A stretch of 64,000 nt of DNA from Acidimicrobiales bacterium (GCA_041394185.1 JAWKIQ010000005.1:279007-343006); one strand, 5' to 3'. Shown: positions 17,755 through 25,921, counted from the first letter of the stretch. The notes: generated by a model not told the origin, from the letters alone. Numbers and translations are program-made.

Positions 17755-19647
17755 TCAACCCCCCGCTGCTTCGACCAGGCCGTCGGCATCTTCAGCTGGT
17801 GCCTGCTCAACCGATGTGGGGGCCACGCGGAGGGTCTGCAGTACATAGTCGGCGAGTTCGGCGAACAGTGGTGCCGCGACCTCACCGGCCAGGTGTGGGG
17901 TCGCCGAATCCAGCAACACGAGAATGGTCAGCTGTGGATCCTCGGCTGGTACGAACCCGACGAAGGTGCTCATGTAGTCGGTCTCGGAGTAGCCGCCGGC
18001 TATGGGCTTTTGTGCCGTGCCGGTCTTGCCTGCGACCGTGAAACCCTCGACCGACGCGTATTTGCCCGTGCCCTCGCTGACGACCAGCTCGAGCATGTGG
18101 GTGATCTGTTCTGCGGTTTCGGGCGACATCACCCGACGGCCCGGCGCCGCGGGCCAGGTCTGGAGCTCGCCGTCGTCGACGACCCCGCGAACCAGCGTGG
18201 GCGCCAGGTAGACGCCTCCGTTGGCGACCGTGTTGTAGGCCGCCGCAACCTGCATGGGCGTCAGCGCGACACCCTGGCCGAACGCGATGGTGGCCAGCTC
18301 GGTGCCGAAGAACGCCTCGGGCACCAGACCGGCCGATTCGTTGGGAACCGTGGGCGAACCATCGAGGCCGGTGAAGCGGCCGAACCCCAGATCGGACATG
18401 TGCTGGCGCAGGCGCACCGGGCCCACCATCTCGGCGATCATGATGGTGCCGATATTGGACGACCGGGCGACCACCTGCTCGACACTGAGTTCGCCGCTTC
18501 CCTTCGAGAACGGCTCGCGGAACAGCTTGTCCGCATACTCGTAGACCGGCGGCACCTCGAACACGGTGTCGGGCTCTACGAGGCCGTCTTCGAGGGCTGC
18601 CGACACGGTGAAGATCTTGTTCACCGAGCCAGGCTCGTACGTATCGAGATAGGCCATGTTGTATGACGCGGGCCTGGCCCGGCCCGTCTCGGGGTCGGCC
18701 ATGACACCGGCCGAAGCCAGCACCTCACCCGATCCGGTACGCATGACTATTGCCACTCCGCCCCGGGCGTTAGTGGCCTCGACCTGCTCTACCAGGATCT
18801 CCTCGGCGAGGAACTGGGTTTCGCGATGAATGGTCAGAACCAGATCCTTGCCCTGGGTCGCCTCGTGTATCTCTCGCTCGCCGGTGGGCAGAAGCGTTCC
18901 GTCTCGGCCGCGTTCGTACGACTCCCAGCCGGCCTGGCCGCGCAACAGATCGTCGTATTGCAGCTCGATGCCGCCGAGCGCGTTGTGGTCGACATCCAGC
19001 GATCCGATCAGGCCCTTGGCGAAGAACTCGCCGTTGGGCAGCAGCCGGCTCAGCTCGGAGTCGACCACCACTCCGGGCAGGCCCAGATCGAGAACGGCCT
19101 GGCCTATCTGTTGGTCGGCCTGGCGCACGACATAGGCGAACCGCCCGCCTCTGAGGATGCGATCGAGGATGACCTGCTGGTCTACGCCGGTTACCGCAGA
19201 CAGCGCCGCGGCCGTAGCGCCGGGATCTTCCACGAGCTGAGGATCCAGCCATATGGTCGGTCGGTTGTCTGACACCGCCAGGGTCTGCAGACCACGATCG
19301 AGGATCGAGCCGCGGCCGGCCGCGAGCTGGATCTCGGCCTGACGTTGCGGCGCACCCCACTGCGTGTACGTGGCCGTGTTCACGACCTGAACCTGCACGA
19401 GACGCCACGCGACGGCCACCACCACCAGCACCAGCACGCCCAGCATGGCCACGATCCGACGTTCGGGGCGACCGCGCCGGCGGGTCTTGAACGGCCGGTT
19501 CTGGTTTCGGGTATCGCGGGCTTGTGGGTTCAAGCGGGCGCCGGCAGCGCGGCGGGCCGCTGCGGGGCCTGCGCCGGCATCGGGGCCTGGAAGTACGGTG
19601 CGGCTGCGGGCCGCGGTGTGGTTGCGGCCAAATGGTGGTGTGCTCAC
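17755..19647 (-). CDS. ftsI: Septal transpeptidase FtsI (class B PBP3)
   Basis: Class B penicillin-binding protein that cross-links septal peptidoglycan. About 630 aa. A basic cytoplasmic tail (KTRRRGRPERR) precedes one membrane anchor (IVAMLGVLVLVVVAVAWRLV); the PBP dimer domain follows (RGSILDRGLQTLAVSDNRPT). The transpeptidase has SVNK (in YEPGSVNKIFTVSA), the SSN triad (VARSSNIGTIMIAE) and KTGTA (VAGKTGTAQKP). No PASTA domains are seen. The open frame extends far upstream over ftsL; GTG 19647 makes a GTGA overlap with the ftsL stop. It ends one base before the murE TTG. Confidence 0.95.
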   Translation of the reverse strand: MSTPPFGRNHTAARSRTVLPGPDAGAGPAAARRAAGARLNPQARDTRNQNRPFKTRRRGRPERRIVAMLGVLVLVVVAVAWRLVQVQVVNTATYTQWGAPQRQAEIQLAAGRGSILDRGLQTLAVSDNRPTIWLDPQLVEDPGATAAALSAVTGVDQQVILDRILRGGRFAYVVRQADQQIGQAVLDLGLPGVVVDSELSRLLPNGEFFAKGLIGSLDVDHNALGGIELQYDDLLRGQAGWESYERGRDGTLLPTGEREIHEATQGKDLVLTIHRETQFLAEEILVEQVEATNARGGVAIVMRTGSGEVLASAGVMADPETGRARPASYNMAYLDTYEPGSVNKIFTVSAALEDGLVEPDTVFEVPPVYEYADKLFREPFSKGSGELSVEQVVARSSNIGTIMIAEMVGPVRLRQHMSDLGFGRFTGLDGSPTVPNESAGLVPEAFFGTELATIAFGQGVALTPMQVAAAYNTVANGGVYLAPTLVRGVVDDGELQTWPAAPGRRVMSPETAEQITHMLELVVSEGTGKYASVEGFTVAGKTGTAQKPIAGGYSETDYMSTFVGFVPAEDPQLTILVLLDSATPHLAGEVAAPLFAELADYVLQTLRVAPTSVEQAPAEDADGLVEAAGG

Positions 19648-20132
19648 CGCGAACCGGCCGAGCCGCCATCTGCGAACCTGGCGGCATCGGCCACCTCGGC
19701 CACCAAGGTCTCGTCGACTACGACATCCACAGGGGTCGACGGATCGACCATGCCCAGCGCACCACGAGCCAGACGCTCGATCTGGGCAGGCGAGTTGAGC
19801 TCGTCCAACTGGATCTGAAGGTCCAGCAGGCGCTCGGTCTCCAACGTCAACTCGCGCTGGACCTCCTCGAGCTCGTACTGGGTGCTCGCCATCTGCGAGT
19901 GGAACGCGGCGAAGCCGAACATCACGGCCAGCACAGCCACCGCGACCAGACCGAACAGCATCGGCAGCCGGTGCGAACGCGACGGCGAAACGAGGCGAAG
20001 CGGGGGCTGCTCGCGGCGCTGCCGCTGCCTTCCAGAAGGCGCCGGGCGCGCGGGCCTCGAAGTCGATGGTCCAGGGCGGGTCTGGGGTACAGCCGCGTCG
20101 AAGGGCTGGGAATACTCCGTTGCGATGCTCAC
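19644..20132 (-). CDS. ftsL: FtsL-like septum formation initiator protein
   Basis: A 162-aa bitopic protein: a Pro/Arg-rich cytoplasmic region (residues 1-55), one membrane helix (LPMLFGLVAVAVLAVMFGFA), then a periplasmic leucine-zipper-like coiled coil (STQYELEEVQRELTLETERL, then LDLQIQLDELNSPAQIERLA). Position between rsmH and ftsI, size and topology identify it as FtsL, whose sequence is poorly conserved. The start GTG overlaps the rsmH stop (GTGA). It would form the FtsQLB complex with FtsQ and a FtsB encoded elsewhere. Confidence 0.88.
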   Translation of the reverse strand: MSIATEYSQPFDAAVPQTRPGPSTSRPARPAPSGRQRQRREQPPLRLVSPSRSHRLPMLFGLVAVAVLAVMFGFAAFHSQMASTQYELEEVQRELTLETERLLDLQIQLDELNSPAQIERLARGALGMVDPSTPVDVVVDETLVAEVADAARFADGGSAGSR

Positions 20133-21262
20133 GAAGTGGCTCCTGTACGTTCTGCGGCCCGAAGCCGGGCGCTCGCTGCCCGCGAGTTGGTCTCGATCTC
20201 GGATGCGGCTGCGGTGCGCCCGCCGCTGAAGAGCAGGGTGAGCCTTGGCTCTGACCCCGGCGGCGGCGGAAGGTCCGGACGACCCACCGGACCTCTCCGC
20301 GACAGATCGCGCAGCACACCCTTGACGATTCGGTCTTCGCCCGAGTGATACGACAAGACCGCGATGCGCCCGCCCAGAACCAGCGCGTCGACGGCCGCCC
20401 GCAGTGCGGGCTCGAGCACGTCGAGCTCGTCGTTGACCTCGATACGAATCGCCTGGAAGGTGCGCGCCGCAGGCTGGCGGTTGTTGCGACGTGCAGGAGC
20501 CGGTATGGCAGCCGTGACCACCTCGGCCAGGCGAGCGGTGTCTGAGATGGGGCGGGCGGCCACGATCGCCGAGGCGATGCGGGCCGAGTAGCGCTCGTCG
20601 GCGTTGCGTCGCAATATCTGGGCCAGGGTGCGCTCGTCGTATTCGTTCACGACGGCAGCCGCTGTCAGAGACGACGTGCGATCCATGCGCATGTCGAGGG
20701 GCCCAGCGTTGCGGAACGAGAACCCGCGGTCGGCGGCGTCGATGTGGTGCGAGCTGACGCCGAGGTCGAAGATCACCCCGCAGACGCTGGCGGGCTCGAC
20801 CACGTCGGCCAGACGGTCGAACCGCACGTGGTGTGCTTCGAACCGGTCGCCGAAGCGCCTCAGGCGCCGCGTCGCGGCTTCGATCGCGTTCAGGTCTCGG
20901 TCAAGGCCCACCAGGCGGCTGCCCTCCACCGCTTCCAGCAGTGCTTCGGCATGGCCTCCCCCGCCCAGGGTCGCGTCGACGAACACCGGGGTGCGGCCAC
21001 GAGACGCCGGTGCGGCCGAAAGCAGTCCTGTGATCTCGCGCTCCATGACCGGGATGTGGGAGAAGGTGGTGCCGTCACCCAGAGTTGGGCTCCCGGCCTC
21101 GTCGGTGGCACGTGAATCGGCTGGGTCAGATGGTTCCCCAGGCCCCCCGGCGAACCGATACGACGGACTGGCCGTCGTGGACGGAAACGGGCGGAGCTGG
21201 ATTGTTTCCGGTCCGCCGGGGGGCATGGTGGTCTTGGGGAGGGTCGCCAGAGCCGTGCTCAC
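20129..21262 (-). CDS. rsmH: 16S rRNA (cytosine1402-N4)-methyltransferase RsmH (MraW)
   Basis: SAM-dependent methyltransferase acting on C1402 of 16S rRNA. 377 aa. The conserved region begins at about residue 66 (FSHIPVMEREI); landmarks VFVDATLGGGGHAEALLEAV (SAM motif I), LVGLDRDLNAIEAA, GVIFDLGVSSHHIDAADRGF, GPLDMRMD, ARRNNRQPAARTFQAIRIEV and ISYHSGEDRIVK-like LSYHSGEDRIVKGVLRD. The first 65 residues are a low-complexity extension absent from most homologues, so an internal start is possible, but GTG 21262 makes a GTGA overlap with mraZ and is retained. Confidence 0.95.
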   Translation of the reverse strand: MSTALATLPKTTMPPGGPETIQLRPFPSTTASPSYRFAGGPGEPSDPADSRATDEAGSPTLGDGTTFSHIPVMEREITGLLSAAPASRGRTPVFVDATLGGGGHAEALLEAVEGSRLVGLDRDLNAIEAATRRLRRFGDRFEAHHVRFDRLADVVEPASVCGVIFDLGVSSHHIDAADRGFSFRNAGPLDMRMDRTSSLTAAAVVNEYDERTLAQILRRNADERYSARIASAIVAARPISDTARLAEVVTAAIPAPARRNNRQPAARTFQAIRIEVNDELDVLEPALRAAVDALVLGGRIAVLSYHSGEDRIVKGVLRDLSRRGPVGRPDLPPPPGSEPRLTLLFSGGRTAAASEIETNSRAASARLRAAERTGATS

Positions 21263-21711
21263 AAGCTGTCCTCCCGCAACATCAATTGCAGGTGCGCTTC
21301 GGCCTCGTCGCCTTCGAGCAGCGCTTCGTCGCCTTCGGCACCGTTTACGGCCCAGCGCTCGTCGCTCCAGATCTCGATGCGCTCGCCAAATCCGTTGACC
21401 ACGCAGGTGCGGTCGAGGTCGGCGAACTCGCGGAGCTTCGCTGGAATGGCGATGCGGCCCTGCTTGTCGGGAACGATGGGCACCGATCCGGCCATGAAGG
21501 CGCGGGCTGCGTTGCGGGCAACCCGGCCGGCGCTGGCCAGGCGCATGCGGTGTTCGTACTGGGCCTGAAACTCGGCCTCACCCATCAGGGCCAGGCAGCC
21601 CTCGAGGCTCTTGGTGAGGTAGCCGCCGGTAGCGAAGGCGTCGCGGAACGCGGAGGGAAGGATCAGCCTCCCCTTCTCATCGAGCCCATGCTCGAACGTC
21701 CCGACAAACAC
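21259..21711 (-). CDS. mraZ: Transcriptional regulator MraZ
   Basis: AbrB-fold protein that binds repeats upstream of its own operon and represses the dcw cluster. Two SpoVT-AbrB-like halves are visible: VGTFEHGLDEKGRLILPSAF and VPIVPDKQGRIAIPAKLREF, each with the DxKGR signature. I prefer GTG 21711 (150 aa, near the usual 143), with a GAGAAAGG Shine-Dalgarno about 10 nt upstream; the frame is also open from ATG 21759 (166 aa). First gene of the long minus-strand cluster, under the promoter at 21826-21854 and next to the MraZ boxes. Confidence 0.93.
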   Translation of the reverse strand: MFVGTFEHGLDEKGRLILPSAFRDAFATGGYLTKSLEGCLALMGEAEFQAQYEHRMRLASAGRVARNAARAFMAGSVPIVPDKQGRIAIPAKLREFADLDRTCVVNGFGERIEIWSDERWAVNGAEGDEALLEGDEAEAHLQLMLREDSL

Positions 21712-21791
21712 CCTGGTACAACCTTTCTCAGCGACTACTGAACGGTCCTGTAGACCCATCTTCAGACCGGTGAGGGGTTCGGCGAACGATG

Positions 21792-21821
21792 CTCCACATC
21801 GCTCCCCTTTCCTCCACTTCG
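21792..21821 (-). promoter_or_regulatory. Three 10-bp MraZ-box repeats
   Basis: On the minus strand three contiguous 10-mers read CGAAGTGGAG, GAAAGGGGAG and CGATGTGGAG (plus strand 21812-21821, 21802-21811, 21792-21801). A GTGG/GGGG-centred 10-bp direct repeat just downstream of the dcw promoter is the known arrangement of MraZ operators, so this is the likely autoregulatory site. Confidence 0.75.
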
Positions 21822-21825
21822 CGCC

Positions 21826-21854
21826 ACAGTAAAGGTCCTTTTTGGCCCCCGCAA
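21826..21854 (-). promoter_or_regulatory. Promoter of mraZ / dcw cluster
   Basis: TTGCGG (21849-21854) and TACTGT (21826-21831) on the minus strand are spaced by exactly 17 nt. The predicted start site, near 21819, falls at the first MraZ-box repeat, so bound MraZ would block promoter clearance. Confidence 0.6.
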
Positions 21855-22042
21855 CGCAATCGAGACGCCCGAAGTGGACACCCAGGTCGCCACACAGCGA
21901 GACATTCGTGTAGTTACATCGGTGTAATTCTCACCGAGAGCGTTGAAAACGCTGGACTTCACGAAACTGAAACGAACGGCCGTTCGAAGCCAGATCGAGT
22001 GGTTGAACCGCCACTCAGCGTCGAAGATTTTTTTGCCGCGCG
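21855..22042. other. Gene-free, dyad-rich island upstream of mraZ
   Basis: The gene-free stretch between lplA and mraZ is 331 bp (21712-22042). Beyond the promoter it is less GC-rich than its surroundings and has four dyads: TTACA-N4-TGTAA (21914-21927), GCGTT-N3-AACGC (21940-21952), CGAACGGCCGTTCG (21973-21986) and GAGTGG-N8-CCACTC (21997-22016). A T7 run follows at 22028-22034 on the plus strand. The minus frame 21762-22253 is open, but it overlaps lplA and its sequence looks non-coding. Confidence 0.6.
21973..21986. promoter_or_regulatory. LexA/SOS-box-like palindrome
   Basis: The 14-bp perfect palindrome CGAACGGCCGTTCG matches the Gram-positive SOS box CGAAC-N4-GTTCG. On the minus strand TCGAACGGCCGTTCGT fits 11 of 12 defined positions of the actinobacterial form TCGAAC-N4-GTTCGA. 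It lies about 120 bp upstream of the mraZ -35 box. No SOS gene starts next to it, so its target is uncertain. Confidence 0.45.
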
Positions 22043-22744
22043 CTATGGATTGGCGGTCGCCAGGCCCGAATCGGCTCGCTGGCCGGTCAGCACCGAACGC
22101 AGCGTCGCCTCGAACCGCTCGCGGTCCAGACCCAGTTCGCCGAGACCGACAGCCACCTGGGCCAGCTCGCGCCTGGCGTCGGATCGATCCGAAGCCGACA
22201 TCTCGAGCGCCTCCACAACATCGTCGGCGCGCCAATCGCAGTGGGCCTGGCACATGAACCTGGCGCCGTGGCGGGTGCGTCGCTGGGAGATGCCGACCAG
22301 CTTGCGACCATCCACCAGCACCTCACCGGGGCCCACTCCCGCAAAGCACACCAGCTGGCTCCAGCGCGAGTGCTGCAGGGCGCCCCGGTGGTTGGTCGCT
22401 TCCACCCCGAAGTGGGCCAAGACCTCGACCAACGCGTCGCCGACCCACAAGAAGGCCTTGCCCACGTCGTCGTTCCAGCGCGGGTCTGTCGGCCCTATCT
22501 CGATGTCGAACCATGCGACGGTGCGGTCGACCCACACCGCTCCCCCACCACCACGCCGCCTGACCAGATCGGCGCCTCGACGATCCAGCTCGGCGCGGTC
22601 GACGGCCAGATCTCGTTGCGACGACCCCAACACCAAGGCAGGCTTCGACGGTCGGCAGAACCAGGTGACCGGTCCGCCCGAAACCTCGCGGGCCAGCAGC
22701 GCGGAAGGCGGAGCCGAGGTCTCGACGAATCTCACGAAGGGCAC
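22043..22744 (-). CDS. Lipoate-protein ligase A family protein
   Basis: BPL/LplA-fold enzyme that attaches lipoate (or octanoate) to lipoyl domains. About 233 aa. Landmarks: PALVLGSSQ, the nucleotide loop VRRRGGGGAVWVD (RRxSGGGAV in most LplA; Ser is Gly here), WFDIEIG, and VLVDGRKLVGISQRRTRHGA containing the family lysine (DGRKLVG). The start is GTG 22744, ten bases after the HNH stop; the longer frame overlaps the HNH gene. It may act as LplA or an octanoyltransferase; sequence alone does not decide. Confidence 0.85.
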   Translation of the reverse strand: MPFVRFVETSAPPSALLAREVSGGPVTWFCRPSKPALVLGSSQRDLAVDRAELDRRGADLVRRRGGGGAVWVDRTVAWFDIEIGPTDPRWNDDVGKAFLWVGDALVEVLAHFGVEATNHRGALQHSRWSQLVCFAGVGPGEVLVDGRKLVGISQRRTRHGARFMCQAHCDWRADDVVEALEMSASDRSDARRELAQVAVGLGELGLDRERFEATLRSVLTGQRADSGLATANP

Positions 22745-22754
22745 CCTGAGGCCA

Positions 22755-23282
22755 TCAGGCCGTGGCGGCCAGCTCGATGCCCTCGGGCAACTCTGGCAGG
22801 TACGGAACCCACGCGGCTGGCAAGCTGCGCACAGACAGGGCGACCCACAGCCCGGGCGAGGGAGCCGTAGGCGGGCGTCGCAATCGAAACTGGGGCGAAT
22901 CGGCCAGCAGGCGATCGCCCTTGGCCAGGTTGCAGCGCTTGCAGCACGCCACGACGTTCTCCCAAGTGTGCTGGCCACCCTTGCTGCGGGGGTGGACATG
23001 GTCGACGCACTCGGCCGCATCGCCGCAGTACTGGCAGGTGTGGGCGTCGCGCGCGAACAGGGCCCGCCGGTGCAGCGGCGCCCGACGTCGCCTGGGAACC
23101 TTGACGAAATACCGGAGCTTCACCACCTCGGGTGGGTTGAACTGGCTGCGCTCGGAATGCCACACGTCGTCTGATTCGGCCAGGGAATCGGCCTTCTCGG
23201 ACAACACCAACGTCATCCCTCGCCGTTGCGACACAACACTTATGGGCTCGTAGGTCGCGTTCAGAACCAATACGAGCGCCAT
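22755..23282 (-). CDS. HNH endonuclease domain protein
   Basis: About 175 aa. It starts MALVLVLNATYEPISVVSQR, the standard opening of a widespread small HNH family in actinobacteria. The domain has two CxxC zinc knuckles and the HNH core: CQYCG, ECVDHVHPRSKGGQHTWENV and CCKRCNLAKGD. The function is unknown; such proteins are usually single-copy chromosomal genes rather than homing enzymes. ATG 23282 was chosen over the longer open frame (to 23492) because homologous sequence starts there. It lies eight bases after the small upstream gene and just before lplA. Confidence 0.88.
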   Translation of the reverse strand: MALVLVLNATYEPISVVSQRRGMTLVLSEKADSLAESDDVWHSERSQFNPPEVVKLRYFVKVPRRRRAPLHRRALFARDAHTCQYCGDAAECVDHVHPRSKGGQHTWENVVACCKRCNLAKGDRLLADSPQFRLRRPPTAPSPGLWVALSVRSLPAAWVPYLPELPEGIELAATA

Positions 23283-23290
23283 GTCGATCC

Positions 23291-23542
23291 TCAGGCCGCG
23301 ATGCTGGGCCAGCGGCGACACCACTCGAGCCATGCCACCACATCGGTGGGGTCTGGCTCGGGGTCGGCGCCCCCGTACATGGTGGTGAGCCGGAAGTGGA
23401 GGTACTCGGCATCGGGAAGCGGCAGGAACGGTGGCTGCCGCCACCACCCTCGTGGCGCGAGCCGAAGACCCTGTTGCACCGCCACCTTCCACAGGCGGGG
23501 GCGCAACAGCACCGCCCGGACAATCGATGACAGCCCGGGCAC
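23291..23542 (-). CDS. Small conserved hypothetical protein
   Basis: An 83-aa protein with a basic, hydrophobic first half (IVRAVLLRPRLWKVAVQQGL), then RGWWRQPPFLPLPDAEYLHF and RLTTMYGG, ending WLEWCRRW. No function is recognised. I accept it as a gene because it fills the space between the acyl-CoA dehydrogenase and the HNH gene in the same direction, with tight spacing (8 nt), and its composition looks protein-like. The start is GTG 23542; no strong Shine-Dalgarno was seen. Confidence 0.7.
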   Translation of the reverse strand: MPGLSSIVRAVLLRPRLWKVAVQQGLRLAPRGWWRQPPFLPLPDAEYLHFRLTTMYGGADPEPDPTDVVAWLEWCRRWPSIAA

Positions 23543-23590
23543 GGCGACGAGGTCTCGGTTCAGCTCTTCACATCCTTGTTCTTCGACGTC

Positions 23591-24841
23591 TCAGCTCTTG
23601 ACGTCTTTCCAGGCCCCTGTATCGGCCCTGGGTTCTTTGGGCAGACCCAGAACCTGCTCGCCGATGATATTGCGCTGCACTTGCGACGTGCCTGCGTAAA
23701 TGGTGCCCGCCCTCGCGTTCAAGAACGTGTCGGTCCAGGATCGGATGTTGCTGGCCGGTGTTCCGGCCGCATCGGCCTGGAAGGCCGACTTGGGAGGCTC
23801 GCCCGTCGGCACCATCGCAACGGGTCCCAGGATGTCGAGCGAAAGCTCGGTGACGACCTTGTGATACTCGGACCAGTTGAGCTTGGTGATGGCAGCATCG
23901 GGGCCAGGTGGATTGCCGGCCAGGTACTTGGTGAGGCTGCGCATGCCGAGGTAGCGCATGATCTCGACCTTCTCGTGGCACCACGCCAACCGCTGGCGAA
24001 TGATCGGATCCTCGTTGGCCCCGGTTGCCTTCGCCAACTGGTTGAGGCGATCGAGTTCGGCTCGGAAGGTGACCGGCAGTGTGGCTGCGGCCTCGCCTCG
24101 TTCGAAGCCCAGCAGGGTCATGGCGACCCGCCAACCCTCGTTGACCTCGCCGACGATGTTGTCTTTGGGGCAGCGGGCGTCGGAGAAGAAGACCTCGTTG
24201 AACTCGGACTCGCCCGAGATCATCTTGATGGGCCTCACCTCGATGCCGGGCTGGCTCATCGGCACAAGGAAGAAGGTGATGCCCTTGTGTTTGGCGGCAT
24301 CGGCGTTGGTGCGACCGAGCACGAAGATCCAGTCGGCGAGATGGCCGGCCGAGGTCCAGATCTTCTGGCCGTTCAGAACCCATTCGTCGCCGTCGAGTTC
24401 GGCCTTCAGGCCCAGGTTGGCAAGATCAGATCCGGCGTTGGGCTCGCTGTAGCCCTGGCACCACGTGTCGTCGCCGCTGAGGATGCGCGGCAGGAAGTGG
24501 CGCTTTTGTTCTTCGGTGCCCCAGTGGATGATGGTGTTTCCGACCATCTGGATGCCGAACGCGTCGTTGGGGCCACCGGTCGGCACACCCGCCTTCTGGA
24601 ACTCTTCGGCCACGATCACCTGCTCGAGTTCGGACAGGCCCGGCCCGCCGTACTCGGTGGGCCAGTTGAGGCCCAGCAGGTTGTTCTCGAAGAGCACCTT
24701 GCGCCACGTCGTGGTGAACGCTTCGGCCTCGGCCTGTGTCAGCGCCCCGATGCCCTTCCAGTCTGAGGGCAGGTTCTCGGCGAGGAAGCTTTGGATCTTC
24801 GAGCGGAACTCGGCCGCTTGAGGTGGGTAGGTCGGCTGCAT
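23591..24841 (-). CDS. Acyl-CoA dehydrogenase family protein
   Basis: FAD-dependent alpha,beta-dehydrogenation of an acyl-CoA. 416 aa with the N-terminal helical domain, the middle beta domain (YSEPNAGSDLANLGLKAELD, VLNGQKIWTSAGHLADWIFV) and the C-terminal helical domain (GFERGEAAATLPV, IYAGTSQVQRNIIGEQVLGL). The position that is the catalytic Glu in many family members (IYEGT) is Ala here (IYAGT). Some actinobacterial FadE proteins place the base elsewhere or work as heteromers, so activity cannot be assumed. Its ATG follows a TAGAGT box by 7 nt with no Shine-Dalgarno. Substrate unknown. Confidence 0.92.
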   Translation of the reverse strand: MQPTYPPQAAEFRSKIQSFLAENLPSDWKGIGALTQAEAEAFTTTWRKVLFENNLLGLNWPTEYGGPGLSELEQVIVAEEFQKAGVPTGGPNDAFGIQMVGNTIIHWGTEEQKRHFLPRILSGDDTWCQGYSEPNAGSDLANLGLKAELDGDEWVLNGQKIWTSAGHLADWIFVLGRTNADAAKHKGITFFLVPMSQPGIEVRPIKMISGESEFNEVFFSDARCPKDNIVGEVNEGWRVAMTLLGFERGEAAATLPVTFRAELDRLNQLAKATGANEDPIIRQRLAWCHEKVEIMRYLGMRSLTKYLAGNPPGPDAAITKLNWSEYHKVVTELSLDILGPVAMVPTGEPPKSAFQADAAGTPASNIRSWTDTFLNARAGTIYAGTSQVQRNIIGEQVLGLPKEPRADTGAWKDVKS

Positions 24842-24848
24842 GGCAAGA

Positions 24849-24854
24849 ACTCTA
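24849..24854 (-). promoter_or_regulatory. Putative -10 box of the acyl-CoA dehydrogenase (TAGAGT)
   Basis: TAGAGT lies 7 nt before ATG 24841 on the minus strand, the spacing of a leaderless transcript. No -35 match is evident. Confidence 0.45.
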
Positions 24855-24877
24855 GACGCCGCCAGACCCTGCGCTGT

Positions 24878-25891
24878 CTAGTCGAGCCCAAGTGACTTGT
24901 GCCTTGCAGTGTGGCAGGCCGCACAACGAAGCCTCAGCTCGGTTGTCAGTGTGTGGCCGGTGCTGCTGTGTGGTGGGTTGTGGTCGTATTCGAGCAGGTC
25001 TCGCCGGCCGCAGTCGACGCAGACCCTGTCGCGTGCCTTGACCAGTCGCTTCTGGCGTGGGGTGGGCCGCCTGCGCCGGTTGGTGGCGTCGACCGGCCTC
25101 CGTTCGCTGTCGTGGATCAACCCGCGGATGAACGCCTGGGGAATGAGGCGGCCGACTGCGCTGTCGGTCAGTGGCGTGCCGTCGTCGAGGTGGCAGCCGT
25201 CGCCGGAGACGTGCACGACCACCTCGTACACGAAGCGACCACCGTGGGCCACGGCGAGATCCACCAATGCGTCGGCCTTCTGCTGGGCGACCGTGGGCCA
25301 GGTGCCATCGGCTTGCCGCTTGGCCGTGGAACGCATCATCGTCGTATTCACTGCCGCCATCAGCTTGCCCCCGGCCAACGGCGCCAACCGGAACGAACCG
25401 CATATGGTGCCGTCGGGATCGGTACGGGTCGTGAAGTGCCGCTGCCTCTGGTGGCGAGCTTCGATGACATCGTCGTTCTCATTTCGAACCGACCGTGCCG
25501 CCAAAGCGGTACCGATGTCGGCCGCTGGCACCTTGGCCGCCAGCTCCAACAACTCGGCTTCGTTCTCGGGAGTGGCGAAACGGGTCAACGCACGAACCTT
25601 CGAATACGACAGGTCGCCCTTCTCGAACGCCTCCGCGGAAGCGCGAAGACCGCGAAGACAACGGCCGATGCGGATCCACTCGCGCACAGTGTTGGCGCAA
25701 TGATCGGTGCGTTCGGCCAGCCAGTGCGCAGCCGACGCAGCGCCGTCTGCGACCCAAACCGGCCCATCAGCAAAATCGGCACACGCCACGACGAGGCTGT
25801 AATGGCTCTGGGTGAACCGCTTCGCCGTCGACACCAGATCGATCGCCCTGCCGCGCTCGACCTGGAACTCGTCGAGAGTCACCACCGTCAT
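24878..25891 (-). CDS. DUF222 / HNH endonuclease protein (13E12-like)
   Basis: 337 aa. The N-terminal two-thirds match the DUF222 pattern (CADFADGPVWVADGAASAAH WLAERT, then LSYSKVRALTRFATPENEAEL). The C-terminal HNH domain has CVDCGRRDLLEYDHNPPHSS, HTLTTELRLRCAACHTARH. Proteins of this family are multicopy in actinobacteria, and in mycobacteria are linked to the 13E12 repeat family; function unknown. It has a GGGGAG Shine-Dalgarno and a 20-bp perfect palindrome 31 bp upstream. It is the first minus-strand gene facing away from the MaoC gene. Confidence 0.88.
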   Translation of the reverse strand: MTVVTLDEFQVERGRAIDLVSTAKRFTQSHYSLVVACADFADGPVWVADGAASAAHWLAERTDHCANTVREWIRIGRCLRGLRASAEAFEKGDLSYSKVRALTRFATPENEAELLELAAKVPAADIGTALAARSVRNENDDVIEARHQRQRHFTTRTDPDGTICGSFRLAPLAGGKLMAAVNTTMMRSTAKRQADGTWPTVAQQKADALVDLAVAHGGRFVYEVVVHVSGDGCHLDDGTPLTDSAVGRLIPQAFIRGLIHDSERRPVDATNRRRRPTPRQKRLVKARDRVCVDCGRRDLLEYDHNPPHSSTGHTLTTELRLRCAACHTARHKSLGLD

Positions 25892-25921
25892 CCTCTTCTC
25901 CCCTCGTCCGCTGCTTGTACC

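Noticed and set aside
21762..22253. 163-codon minus-strand open frame between lplA and mraZ
   Set aside because: It overlaps the 3' part of lplA and the mraZ promoter, and its residues look non-protein-like.
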